From positions 1 to 28,303 of the forward strand of contig MJGA01000112.1 in assembly GCA_001910725.1 (NCBI GenBank): a DNA stretch of 28,303 nucleotides, written 5' to 3'. Position 1 is the first letter of the stretch. Each line of letters begins with the position of its first letter. This document shows, one piece after another, positions 7,798 through 18,889 of this stretch. Source of the DNA: Phanerodontia chrysosporium (taxonomy: Eukaryota; Basidiomycota; Agaricomycetes; Polyporales; Phanerochaetaceae). The position numbers and the translations under genes are program-made. Below the pieces are notes generated by a model that saw nothing but the letters and a program-made list of their open reading frames with translations, did not search any database and had not been told where the DNA came from.

Positions 7798-10391
7798 ATG
7801 TCAGCTACTGATATATGGGCGGACTTTGAGGTAAGTGGCTGCTGCTTCTTGAGTCCCGTGCACGCCTCATTCTTACTTGCGTTCTCCCACCTGCCTGGAT
7901 CCGGTCCTAGACTGTACGGCATAACGTCAAGCTTAATACCGTAGAACGCCTCAAACAGATTATTCTCACTCTTAACGAACAATGTGGCACTAGCTTTACC
8001 AAGTCTGGGAAGAAACAAGAACTCATTGACCGGATAACGCGCGAGTTGGACCTTTGGCGACGGACGAACAACGTGGATAGGTGGATGAAAGCTAAAACTG
8101 TTCTGAGTCAGGCTCGCAGCATGTGAGTATTAACGATATCCGGTGCGACCTTCCTCCCTTGTCTCCGTCTGTGGACATTGCACCTTGCTGCGCGATGATA
8201 CTGACTTGCTACTGCCCTGCACAGGTATAGTACCTATGTCCCACAAACCAATACCTACAGCATACCATCTCAGACACCGTACAGCACGTCGGCATCCTCT
8301 CACTACCAGGCCCGGCCGCCGACTTCCAGTGCTATGTCAGCCTATGACCCTTACGCCGCATCACGAAGACCCGGCATACCCGCCGCACTGCCCACTGCTC
8401 CATCGAGTTCTAACACACCAAGTGCGCTCATCTTCTGTCTGTTCTACTCGGTCTTACCAGAAAGTAGGCATACAATTCAAGCCTTCCCCTTTCTTCCGGA
8501 TAGAGAGAATCGTTTCCGCTGTCGTCGAATGCCCAGGTAAGTGACCTGTTGTTCATGTGCTATGTTGATTGCTGAAGGCGTCTATAGAGTCGAGCAGCCA
8601 GATGGACCGCAGACAGCAGTCTGTATCGTTCTTCATCGAGAACGATATCACGCAGAAGCTGGAATCTAAAAGGTGAGCCTACTTCTCGCTTTTGCGAGTG
8701 TACCAATGCAGTGACTGATGGATACTAGTCCTAAATATCAGCTCCGATTATACTGCACATCATCCACCTACTACTCACCCACTCCTTCGTTCAGACCCAA
8801 CCTAGGACCATGTCCCATAGAGTTTCCACCGACATGCGAAGTTCGCGTAAACGGAGCAGTCTTGAATGCGAACTTAAAGGGCATGAAGAAGAAACCAGGT
8901 ACAGCGCCCCCTCCAGACCTGGGAAAGCTTTTGAAGCTCGCGCCTCGTGATCCCAATCGAGTCGAGATCATCTACGTGAACAGTCAAACCCCTATCCCAT
9001 CCAAGGTAGGTCCCTGGAGTGTATCTGGAGGATGTCGACTAAGCTTATTTTGCCAGAAATACTACCTCTGTGTCGCTCTAGTCGAGGTCACTTCGGTTGA
9101 GCAGCTCATCGAGCGATTGAGAAAGGGCAAGTACAGGAGCAGCAGCGAGATCCTGAACAAGAGTAAGCACATACACCCTCAGTCTCGATAGACGCTAATG
9201 TCTTATGGTAGTGGCTCAGCAATCGTTGGAGGATGATGACATTGTAGCAGGATCGCAGAAACTCTCCCTAAAATGTCCTGTAAGTCGCATGTCTCGTTGT
9301 ACTTCCTCTATTAGACATCGGCTCACCCTTCAATAGCTCAGCTATATGCGTATTACCACTCCGACTCGGTCGTTGCACTGCGTGCACTCGCAATGCTTTG
9401 ACGCTTTCTCGTGGTACTCGATGATGGAGCAGACCACGACATGGTTGTGCCCCGTATGCGAAAAGGTCCTCAATGCCGATGATCTAATAGTAGATGGGTT
9501 GGTTTCCGCCTTCATATCGCGTACGGCGATTATTGATATTCGTGCAGTTACTTCGATGACATCCTTCGGGAGACTGACGAAGATGTGGAGGATATCATTG
9601 TGGAAGCTGACGGACAATGGCACACCGCCGATAACAAATATGGGTCCGCTTCGTGGAAGGCGGCGCATCCTCCAATCAAGGATCCTACACACACACTCCC
9701 TCCGACTCCGGTGAAGAAGCGGTCCCCCTCTCCAGTGACGAAACCGACCAATTGCGACGGCCAATCAAAGTCCGGACCGAATAACGCGGAAATCGTCATC
9801 CTGGACTCCGACGACGAAGATGAAGGTCAGGTCAAGCGAGAATTATCCCCGTCTGCCAGTGCTCATCGGTCGCTCAATACGTCCTCAGCGAGCTATGGCG
9901 GCAGCTTACCGCCACGCTCTCAGACGGTGGAGTCGGACATCATCGATTTGACGTTGGACTCGGACGACGAGGATACTGTCGTGAGCATACCGAACCAGAA
10001 GAAGCGAAAGTCGGACGACCGGGAGCTTGCGTCTCCAACTGAGCAAATCTGGAAGAAATCGCGGACGGACGTCTCCCCTGCTAACTCTACTACGGTCGCG
10101 CACAGCTCCACCCCCGTCCGCTACAGTAACTCGTCTTCGTATTCACCGCCGTCCCGCGATCCCATCGGGGTGCTCCAGCCCCCATCGCCGCCAGGGCGGT
10201 ATCCTCACGCGAACCCCAATGGCTACAGCGCACGTCCGCATGTGCCATCGTACGCATCGAATACCTACATTCCCCCTGGCGGCGCGCCTGTGCCTGCTCG
10301 GCAGCCTGCGGTGCCCCCGTCGTATGCACCTTCGCCCCCTTATCTCGGGCAGCCCAGCGGGCCGCCTTCGTCCTCGAGTTGGAGAACGTAG
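7798..10391 (+). CDS. SIZ1: Siz/PIAS-type SUMO E3 ligase
   Basis: Ten exons (7798-7830, 7911-8122, 8225-8421, 8465-8536, 8588-8672, 8729-9005, 9057-9162, 9212-9279, 9337-9497, 9548-10391) give 684 residues. An N-terminal SAP-like helical region (about 12-60) is followed by a Ser/Pro/Tyr linker and a PINIT domain starting near IQFKPSPFFRIE (150). The SP-RING spans 349-391: C349, C365, H367, C370, C388, C391, with the CPL-x-MR and WLCPVC signatures. The tail carries two SUMO-interacting motifs next to acid runs (IVILDSDDED at 486, IIDLTLDSDDED at 535) and a consensus sumoylation site VKRE (K500). It would promote SUMO transfer from Ubc9 in the nucleus. The third intron (8422-8464, 43 nt, AAAG acceptor) is the least certain boundary. 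The fungal name Pli1 would fit equally well. Confidence 0.93.
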
Positions 10392-10789
10392 TTGTACATC
10401 ATGCGGAGATCCTCTTGCGTTATATGGGGTGTACTAGATAGTCGTTGTCGTTGTAACAGAGGGCCGTGTATGTTGTGTAATTACGCTGGAGACGGCGCGG
10501 CCGACAAGTGCCCCGGACGGCCGGGCAGCGGGGCTAAGCTGGAAATTTCGCGTGCAGTAAATTTTGATGTCACACGAGCTAGACGCCGAAATGGCAGGCC
10601 CTGATTGGGCCACGAGAATTGTGTGGCAGGCGTGAGACCGGCTTACGTCAGAAAGTGCTCGGACGGGGCGGGGCATAGGAAGATTCCGGATCGCTTAGGC
10701 CGGGCGAAAAAGATTCAAAACGCGCGCTGCGTCGCCTCTCTCTTCTTCTCACCACCACTCTCTTTCTCCTCCCCGGTCCTCCCGTCAAA
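10392..10789 (+). promoter_or_regulatory. Promoter region of the ADP/ATP carrier gene
   Basis: This 398-bp spacer has no gene. It holds an inverted CCAAT box (ATTGG, 10604-10608), the kind of site used by the HAP complex on respiratory genes. A long pyrimidine-rich stretch (about 10735-10785) runs up to the ATG context TCAAAATGG, a layout common in strongly expressed fungal genes. Confidence 0.55.
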
Positions 10790-12088
10790 ATGGCCGACGC
10801 TAAGAAGGGCAAGACTCCCAAGGAGTTCGCCAGTGCGTATAGTCTGCGGCGGCGGCGGACGCTCGCTGTCGTCTTGTTGGTTTAAGGGCACCTGTGCTGA
10901 CCTGGCATCCTCGCACAGTCGACTTCATGATGGGCGGTGTTTCTGCCGTGAGTATACCTCGTTCAGGCTTTTTCTGCCGTATGCTCAAACATGCGTCCCC
11001 CCAGGCCGTCGCCAAAACGTCTGCTGCTCCCATTGAGCGTATCAAGCTCTTGGTGCAGAACCAGGACGAGATGGTTCGTATTAGCGCGCCTTGTTCACTT
11101 TGGCCGTGACCTAACCATGACGTGGCAATCCAGATCAAGCAGGGTCGTCTGGCTACCCCCTACAAGGGCATCGTCGACTGCTTCAGCCGCACGTACCGTG
11201 ATGAGGGTCTCCTCTCCCTCTGGCGTGGTAACACCGCCAACGTCATTCGGTACTTCCCTACACAGGCCCTGAACTTCGCCTTCAGTAAGCCTTCGTGTTT
11301 CAACTTGGGAGTATCCTCTGACGTCATTTTATAGAGGACTACTTCAAGTCATTGTTCGGCTTCAAGAAGTCCGAGGGCTACTGGAAGTGGTTCGCTGGCA
11401 ACGTCGCCTCTGGTGGTGCCGCTGGTGCCTCCTCGCTCCTCTTCGTTTACTCTCTCGATTACGCCCGTACCCGTCTTGCTAACGATGCCAAGTCCGTCAA
11501 GAGCGGCGGTGCGCGCCAGTTCAACGGTCTTATCGACGTCTACAAGAAGACCCTTGCCACTGATGGTATTGCTGGTCTCTACCGTGGCTTCGTTCCCTCC
11601 GTTGTTGGTATCATCGTCTACCGTGGTCTCTACTTCGGTGTCTACGACTCGCTCAGTACGTGTGATGGCCCTTCCTGTTTTGGAGTTTCCGCTGACCATC
11701 CAATGTGCAGAGCCCGTTGTCCTCGTTGGTGCCCTCGAGGGTTCGTTCTTCGCGTCCTTCCTTCTCGGCTGGGGTGTTACCATTGGTGCTGGCCTTGCTT
11801 CTTACCCTCTCGACACCATCCGGTATGTTACAATTTTTGCATGCGCGATGTCATCTTGCTTATCTAGCATACAGTCGTCGCATGATGATGACCTCCGGTG
11901 CCGGCGTTCACTACAAGTCCATGTTCGACGCTGGTTCGCAGATCATTGCCAAGGAGGGTGTCAAGTCGCTCTTCAAGGGTGCTGGTGCCAACATCCTCCG
12001 TGGTGTTGCCGGTGCTGGTGTGCTGTCCCTGTACGACAAGCTCCAGCAGGTTCTCTTCGGCAAGGTCTACTCCGGTGGATCTGGCTAA
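10790..12088 (+). CDS. AAC: Mitochondrial ADP/ATP carrier
   Basis: Seven exons (10790-10832, 10919-10947, 11005-11073, 11134-11284, 11335-11655, 11711-11822, 11875-12088) give 312 residues, the normal length. The protein exchanges ADP for ATP across the mitochondrial inner membrane. The three carrier repeats show the P-x-(D/E)-x-x-(K/R) motifs (APIERIK, SLDYART, PLDTIRR). The ADP/ATP-carrier signature RRRMMM lies at 242-247, split by the last intron. The N-terminus is short, as in fungal carriers. Codons are strongly C-ending (GGT/GGC, CTC, AAG), unlike the neighbours, suggesting high expression. Confidence 0.97.
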
Positions 12089-12363
12089 ATGTCTCGCTTT
12101 GGATGTTGGACTGCATATCTCCTACTTGCCTTCTAGTGTCGTCTATTTTGCACGCTCTACGATATTCCACAATAGACTATGTGGTTTACTCTCATTCTTT
12201 GCTCGTGTTGGTCCTAATAGATTCGGGTTCAAGACCGCTGTTGTGTGAACGAAGTATCAAACCTGTCTTTCGCACCCGAGGAGCAACTATGTGGGGTGAG
12301 TCTCGGAGTCTACGATGTAGACTGCGGCGGTCGCTACTTCAAGTTGTTCCTCTTCTCCAACCA

Positions 12364-14905
12364 ATGCGATATCCATGTAACCCTCGCCTCATCTTGCAGC
12401 ACCTTCGCCACTACAGTATCCAACGGCTCCCAGCCATACACTTACGGCCCTACCAAGAGAACGCATTGCAGGCATGCATAGAGGCCCTCGAATCCGGAAG
12501 TACGCGTATTGGCGTGTCGCTGCCAACTGGATCGGGCAAGACTACCGTCTTCATCACCCTGTTGTCACGAATCAAACCACCCGCTGACCGTCCGGATGCC
12601 ACACGTTCATTGGTCATTGTCAACAACATCGAGTTGGCACGACAGTCGGCGAAGCAGGCTCAGCATTTGTTCCCAGGTTGGAGTGTGGAGATCGAACAGG
12701 GTCAAAAACACAAGGCCTCTGGGAAGGCAGACCTGTACGTGACCCTCTCTACCTCTTATTCCATACGGCTCAGGTTTGCAATATACTAGAACTGTTGCGA
12801 CTTACCAAACACTGGCTCAAGAGCAACGTTTGGAGAAATTCGATCCAAATTTCCTCAAGGCGGTCATCGTCGATGAAGCGCACCATGCAGCCGCTCCTTC
12901 GTGGGTTGTCCGTGTAACTATCCTTCAGCATCTGCTAGACGTATCTATACAGGTACCGCACTATCCTATCACACTTCCACCCTGAGATTATTGCTCCCGT
13001 TGGTCGCGGCCCTGCAACTCCCCCGCGTCGCCCAGTCCCCATCTTTGGTTTCTCTGCGACATTCAGCAGACACGACGGGTTAGCTTTAGGGTCCGTATTC
13101 GAACGCATAGTCTATCACCGGGATTTCCTGGAGATGATCAAGGAGCAATGGTGCGTGAAGACTGTTATATCCTACCCTGATGCTAATGTTACGCTCCAGG
13201 CTTTGCGACGTCCGGTTCACATCCGTCAAGGCTAACATTGATCTCAGCAACGTCACTCTAAACAGCCGTAATGGAGATTTTAGTGCCACTAGTCTCGCAC
13301 AAGTCATCAATACTCCAACCGTCAACAGGTTGGTGGTGCAGAGTTGGTTAGATAAAGCTGGTGAGCTCTTCGGGACCTCTGTCACAGTCGGGGTTTTCAT
13401 GTCATCTAGCCGGCAGGAAGTCTACACTAGTGTTCTGCGTGAATCTACATCACTTGCGCGAACTCACGAACACCTTTCGTGCTGCAGGTGTCAACGCAGC
13501 CTACATACACTCTGGCACGCCTGCTGCTGAGCGAAAGAGCTTGATAAGCGCATTCAAGCGCGGAGACTTCCCCGTCCTGCTAAATGTTGGTATGAATTAT
13601 GGCTCCTCCCGGGACGAACAATCACTGAGTTCTTTGTAATTAGCCATTCTCACTGAAGGAACGGATATACCCAACATAGACTGCGTTCTCGTAGCTAGGC
13701 CGACACGGTCTCGCAACCTATTCGCTCAGATGGTTCGTTCGACATACTGCACCTGTGACTTTATCTCACCCTCTCATGTAGATCGGACGTGGCATGCGCC
13801 TGTCTCCAGACACGGGAAAGAAAGACTGTCATATCATTGACTTCGTCGACTCTGCAAATCGTGTTGCGGGTGTTGTATCTGTGCCGACACTCTTCGGATT
13901 AGATCCTTCTGAGGTCATAGATGGTATATATGCACTTGTTAAATCGAATTCGTACGCTAATGTCCGGAGTAGGTGCGTCCATCGAGGCGTTAGAGGAAAG
14001 GGCCGATAAATCCGCCGTCAGCTCGGACCTCGAGGATGTGGTGGCAGTGCCCGATACCTATGACGACGTGCCAGAACCGAAATCAGTGACGTACATCGAC
14101 TATAACGACCCGTTCTCTTTTGTCGAACAGAGCTACGGTGCGCCACATGTGCAGAAGCTCAGTCACTTTGCGTGGGTAGGTTGTGGCGACGACGTCTACG
14201 TTCTCGAGTGCCTAGGCAAGGGATACATTCGCATCGAACCCCATCGGGATGAGAACGGTACGGACCACTGCATTATTTTCTGCGCACTGTCGTCTGAACA
14301 CTCCGCTAGATCCAGAGACCCATTACGAAGCGCACTATACTCCGCCGACAATGACGCCGCAGACCGCAGCGATGCTCAAGATTTCTCCTTTCCAGAAGAG
14401 CAGAAAGATTTTATCTGCCAAAACTCTTGAGGATGCGATTCGCGGCTGTGATAACTTTGCCAAAACCAACGTCATGAAAGGACCGCTCGCATCAGGGTAT
14501 GACTAGCTTTCGCCTTGTGTATATCAAGCTCATCATTGACAGGCTACTCAAAACAGCGAGATGGAGGCGGACACCTGCGACTGCCTCGCAGAAGAAGTTC
14601 CTCGCACAGCGGTGGGCCAAGTTTAAGGAGGCGTCCGAAGATGGAGATTCACCACCTGACAAGCTCGCGTCCATGACCAAGGGGGAAGCAGCAAATATTA
14701 TTACTCGACTCAAGCACGGTGCTTTGGTGCGCATGAAGGATACTGTTTGACGGCGCTAGTACTGATGAAATATGTACACCAGTCGCGTTATCAGAAACGT
14801 GCCAAGGCAGAGGCTAGGAAAGCTGCAGCTCTGGACAAGGAACGGCAGCGCAAAGCAAGGGAGCGCGTCAGAGTCGGCCCTCTACCTGTGCCAATAGCAG
14901 CCTAG
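12364..14905 (+). CDS. IRC3: Mitochondrial Irc3-type superfamily 2 helicase
   Basis: Eleven exons (12364-12734, 12790-12900, 12953-13150, 13200-13360, 13410-13589, 13644-13732, 13782-13923, 13973-14257, 14310-14496, 14543-14726, 14783-14905) give 676 residues, close to yeast Irc3. The basic N-terminus with RHYS near residue 15 looks like a mitochondrial presequence. Motifs: Walker A PTGSGKTT (54-61), DEAH (152-155), FSAT (194-197), [42 protein letters not shown] (motif VI, arginine fingers) and [10 protein letters not shown]. The C-terminal region, with SQKKFLAQR and a basic Lys/Arg/Ala tail, is typical of the family. Irc3 is a branch-migration helicase needed for mitochondrial DNA stability. 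Splice phases are consistent throughout. The gene converges on the next one, with 100 bp between the stops. Confidence 0.93.
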
Positions 14906-15005
14906 ATTACTGGTTCCATGTGTATAGCCTATCTTCCGCAATTTAGCATAACGTCGATAGGGCGGGAGACACCGCGTGCGACGACTTCAATGTCATAACC
15001 GCAGC

Positions 15006-18000
15006 CTACGGACCAGCTGTCAGTGATTGCCAAACTGAAAGAGCTTTATCATTGACCTGTTGTGCTCTGGCAATGAGAGTTGCCGCAGAATCCGGGCTGT
15101 GGAACGCTTCCGGATCTCGTACAAGGCTGGCAAGCACAGCTCCAACCAAACAGTCTCCGGCACCAGTAACGTTGACCACCTCTGTTGGCTGTAGGACAAC
15201 CGCGGGATAGTGCTTCAGTACCACGATGCCCCCATCTCTGCCTTGTGCTACGACCTGTCGTTCGCGAATGTTGGTGCGTTCATACGCCCACTTCGACCCC
15301 CGAGCGGCGGCGGCAGGAATGCGGAAGACCGTGAACAGGCCCTTCTCCCCCGCTTTGAGGATCAGGTGTTGGAAGAACGGCAGCAAGTTAACAGCCATCT
15401 GTGCGATTCCTTCATCCAATAGAAAAGATAGCTTTCCCTTGGTCTGTGCTGAGTCGCAGGCATCAAGTCGTGTGAGGTGTTCAAGCTCCATGCGGAACTG
15501 TGATCCAAGCCCCATGCTGTCAATGACTCGCCACCAATAGTTATGCGATGTCAATTCCAGGGGCTCTGAGCAGGCTGTTCGATAGATGTGGGCGAGTTCG
15601 ATGAGGTTTGGCGTGATAAAGGCGACAGGCGCGATGTCTCCTGCAGCCTTGCCCAAAACCGAGGCAACAGCGGGGAGGATGCGGACTGACTTGCGTACTG
15701 ATGTCGGTTCGCTATGTGGAGCTCAGTAATGGTAATGGATCCGAGTGAACATGATGCTCACAAGAGTACTGTCAAGCACACATGAGAGGCTATCACATCG
15801 CATGACACGCTACCACGCACCTGGGATATTCTTCTCGAAACAGGATTGGACGATAGACTTCAGACTACTTTCAGAGAGGTTCCCGTCCGCAGCAACGATT
15901 TTGGGCTGGTGGATTTGAAGCCTCCTCGCAATCTGGAACAGTAACGCGGGCAGGTTGAGCAACGTTGGTCTTGCTCGTGAAGAGTTTGCATACCACATCC
16001 GAAGGCAGAGTCTCCGTTATTCCCATGTCAGCTACGCCTCCAATCAGGTTTCCCGTACCGTCCAGGACCATATTGCAGACAGCGGAACGTTCGGATTCCA
16101 TCACGAGAAGCCCGTCTGAACGCATCCCGAGCCTGTTCGTTTCCTCCGCGAGTAATCGTCCGAAGCCATCGTTCCCTACTGGTGACACAAGCAGCGTCGT
16201 ATGTGCAAGTAATGAGGACGTCCCGGCCAAGACGCGATGCGCAGCCTCAGCAATGTTCCTCCCTACACCACCGAGTGATGTCGTGACCGTGCCTGGGCTC
16301 GTGGAGTGCTTCCCAAGAGATGCGTCCATGTCCGACGCTTGTGCCGTTATATCGACGGCCGCTGAACCAAATACCATGAGATCTGCATTTTGCTTAGCCA
16401 AGGAGTCAATCTTTGTTCTCGCAGGAGACAGAATCATCACGCTAGACTTACGGGGGGAGACTCTGGAATGAGATCGTAGTGCGCTGTAGGTTGTGCACCG
16501 CAAGCATGCTCGACGTGCGTCGCCGGCTGAAAAACTGGGGTAGGCTGTTTACATTGATGCGTGTATCAAAAATACTACACAGATAACCTCCTTACTTGTT
16601 GTCCATATTCCTTCGCGATTTTAGAATAAGCCACGGCAATCTGACCACCTACAAAGTTCCACGTGAGCCTCAGCCAGAGTTTGCCAAATCGTCCAGATGC
16701 TTACCGACGCGAGCCGTGTTCTTGATCAATGCAACGTCTACGTTGCTTGTTAGTAGGTAGTTAACGCGCATGCGATAAAACGAAACCTACTGCTCGAGAG
16801 AGACTTTCCAGCAGTCAGCTCACCAACTCGCTTGAGTAACCACGGAGTGGCAGCTTTTCCCCACTTGTTAACACCCTGCTGTTCTGCCTCTTCGAGGGCC
16901 TGTTCGACCGCCTTTTGTAACTCCAAGCCGATGGTCTCGTATTCCTCTGGAATAGGAACCGCGAAGACTGCCCCAGTGGACATTCCCAGCTGGCTTTGCA
17001 TCTCTGCATAAATGTTGTCAGATATGGATACGAACATGAGCAAACTGGCGCACTGACGTAGAACCTGAGCGGCCGAAACGGGGTCGTCCACCCTCCATGG
17101 GCTCTTGAAACCGCTCTTACGACTATAAAACGCAGGAAAGTCGTCCGTTTCTCCGTAGGATATGACCGGCACACCGAGAGTTTCCTTTAGTGTCGTGAGT
17201 AGTTATGCTCATAGATGGCCACCTTATGAGCATACCAGGTATTCCAAAGTCCTGGCCAACGATGAGCTCACCTTCAGACAGGAACATCGAATGCATACCT
17301 TCCGATGTCAAGAATCGACTTAACGCCAGCGGAGACCAATCCCACAGGGCACCTTGAAAGCTCCGGTAGGTCGGCGGACACGTCCATTGCTGTATGGCAT
17401 GTCAGGCCGCGCCTGTGTTTGGAGGGTTCTATGTGCACGTACAGGATTCTCCCCCGCGGTGAACGCCTCCTAGACTGACACAGAACAGCGGTTACATTAG
17501 GTGCATACATGCGGGCAGATATCAAATTACCCTCCAGTGGCAAAGACCTGGTCAGATGCGTGTAAGCTGCTAGAGTGCGCGGAGAATCGTCGACAATACG
17601 TGCTTTAATACCCGCCATAGCAGCGAACATGAGCGTCGTGCTGCAGGTTGTTCCTCCATCGCGTTTCAAAGCTATGGCAGGACCTAGATCTCTGCGAGAA
17701 ACCTTGACCACGTTAGGGTTGCTCTTGACATCGGCGAGGTACTCCAGCTCGTGCGGTTGAAGGCCAATCTTGATGCGGCCTTTGATGATGCCCATGGTCG
17801 CAGGGATACCCCCTTGAGCGCGAACAATATGTTCCACGGCCCGTGCAGTCTCGAGGTTCGTCGGCTGCGGCATGCCATGGGTAACGATAGTCGTCTCGAG
17901 CGCGACCACAGGCTGTCCAGTAGCAAGCGCGGCCTCGACCTCGGGATGAACATCGACAGGTGCACCCTTGGCGAGAGCGTCCGACAGCGAAGAGAGTGCC

Positions 18001-18056
18001 CTCAAGCCGTGCCTGCTAGGCCTTGGAAGGCGGTGGCGACATGCATGTCGCAACAT
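15006..18056 (-). CDS. Bifunctional pseudouridine-5'-phosphate glycosidase / PfkB kinase
   Basis: My model has 13 exons (18056-17604, 17547-17531, 17474-17443, 17389-17299, 17251-17236, 17184-17058, 17003-16791, 16738-16706, 16648-16596, 16544-16452, 16392-15994, 15932-15814, 15711-15006) and gives 783 residues. The start is a basic, Arg-rich likely mitochondrial presequence. The glycosidase half (about 35-345) has ALETTIVTHGMP, KVSRRDLG, FATGGLGGVHRGGE, MDVSADL, SILDIGRTLEYL and SGFKSPWRVDDP. After a linker, the PfkB half has ADLMVFGSAAVDITAQ, GGVGRNIAEAAHRV, VGNDGFG and GAGDCLVG (catalytic D735). By family knowledge the kinase makes pseudouridine 5'-phosphate, and the glycosidase splits it to uracil and ribose 5-phosphate. 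Exon ends near 16393 and 15712-15820 are uncertain. It contains 16- and 17-nt microexons and one GC-AG intron. Confidence 0.92.
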
Positions 18057-18187
18057 GATTGTGGAAGGCAAGAGTCAGTGGACGCGGATCAAACACAAGT
18101 CGACGCGCGCGTGCGCGTGTTCGCATGCTCCCACCACGGGCACGCGATTCAAGTGCGAACCTGAATACGACTTGCACGACAACGACC
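18057..18187. promoter_or_regulatory. Divergent promoter of the glycosidase-kinase and MoaE-like genes
   Basis: Only 131 bp separate the two head-to-head ATG codons. An alternating GC stretch (about 18105-18120) lies in the middle. No TATA box was seen. Confidence 0.45.
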
Positions 18188-18780
18188 ATGTCCGCCAGCG
18201 GGAACTGGCCTGCAGCTTCCGTAGAAGCCCGTTTGGAGACAGAAGATGGCATATGCGTCCTTACCTACGACAAGTTAGATACCCAGGCGATTGTCGCATC
18301 CGTAGCGGACAATAGCGCGGGGGCAACTGCAGTGTTCATTGGGACCACTCGCAACTCGTTCAAAGGTGAGGGAGACAGCTACGACATGAGTACATTACGC
18401 TAGATGACCATCGGTCTGAAGGCCAGGCCGTCACGCGTCTCGACTACCAGGCATATAGCAAGATTGCCATCAAGACGATGGCAGACATCATCCAGAGAGC
18501 GCGTCAGCAGACAGCCCGCTCCGAGCATCATGACGAGGGCTATGTGTCCTCAATCATCAAGTGTGCAGTGCATCATCGCCTGGGCACGGTACCCGTCGGA
18601 GAGCCTTCCATCGTCATCGCAGTATCGTCGCCTCACCGCAAGGAGAGCTTTGTGGCGTGCGAATACATTCTGGAGGAGGTGAAGCGCAAGGCGCAGATCT
18701 GGAAGAGAGAGTTCTACGAGGGTGAGAGGGAGGAGGATGCCGAATGGAAGGAGAACGTCACCACTTCGACATCGTCCTGA
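18188..18780 (+). CDS. MOCS2B: Molybdopterin synthase catalytic (large) subunit, MoaE/MOCS2B
   Basis: Two exons (18188-18365, 18404-18780) give 184 residues. Family motifs: ATAVFIGTTRNSFK, VTRLDYQAYSKIAIKTM, HHRLGTVPVGEPSIVIAVSSPHR, FVACEYILEEVKRKAQIWKRE and WKEN. The large subunit adds dithiolene sulfur to precursor Z together with the small MoaD-like subunit, completing molybdopterin in the cytosol; the Aspergillus counterpart is cnxH. The single intron is only 38 nt (GTGAGG...CGCTAG), the shortest in the window, but splicing it restores the conserved SFK-DDHRSEGQAVTRLDY frame. The gene converges on ICE2, with 109 bp between the stops. Confidence 0.94.
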
Positions 18781-18889
18781 CACCAATTCCAGACGAAAGA
18801 TGCATGGGAATGTTATAGAGGGTATTCGTGAATGATATCGTGAACAGAGGCATGTCCGTGTGCCAACGATAGTAGGGTATTCCGGTCAC

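Noticed and set aside
7506..8018. Minus-strand open frame overlapping nudC exon 1 and the SUMO-ligase start
   Set aside because: It overlaps two well-supported genes in other frames and shows no domain.
11349..12789. Long open frames across and antisense to the ADP/ATP carrier, including one running into the Irc3 gene
   Set aside because: Caused by the biased codon use of the carrier gene; they cross clear introns and the carrier stop and have low-complexity Ser/Thr/Val content.
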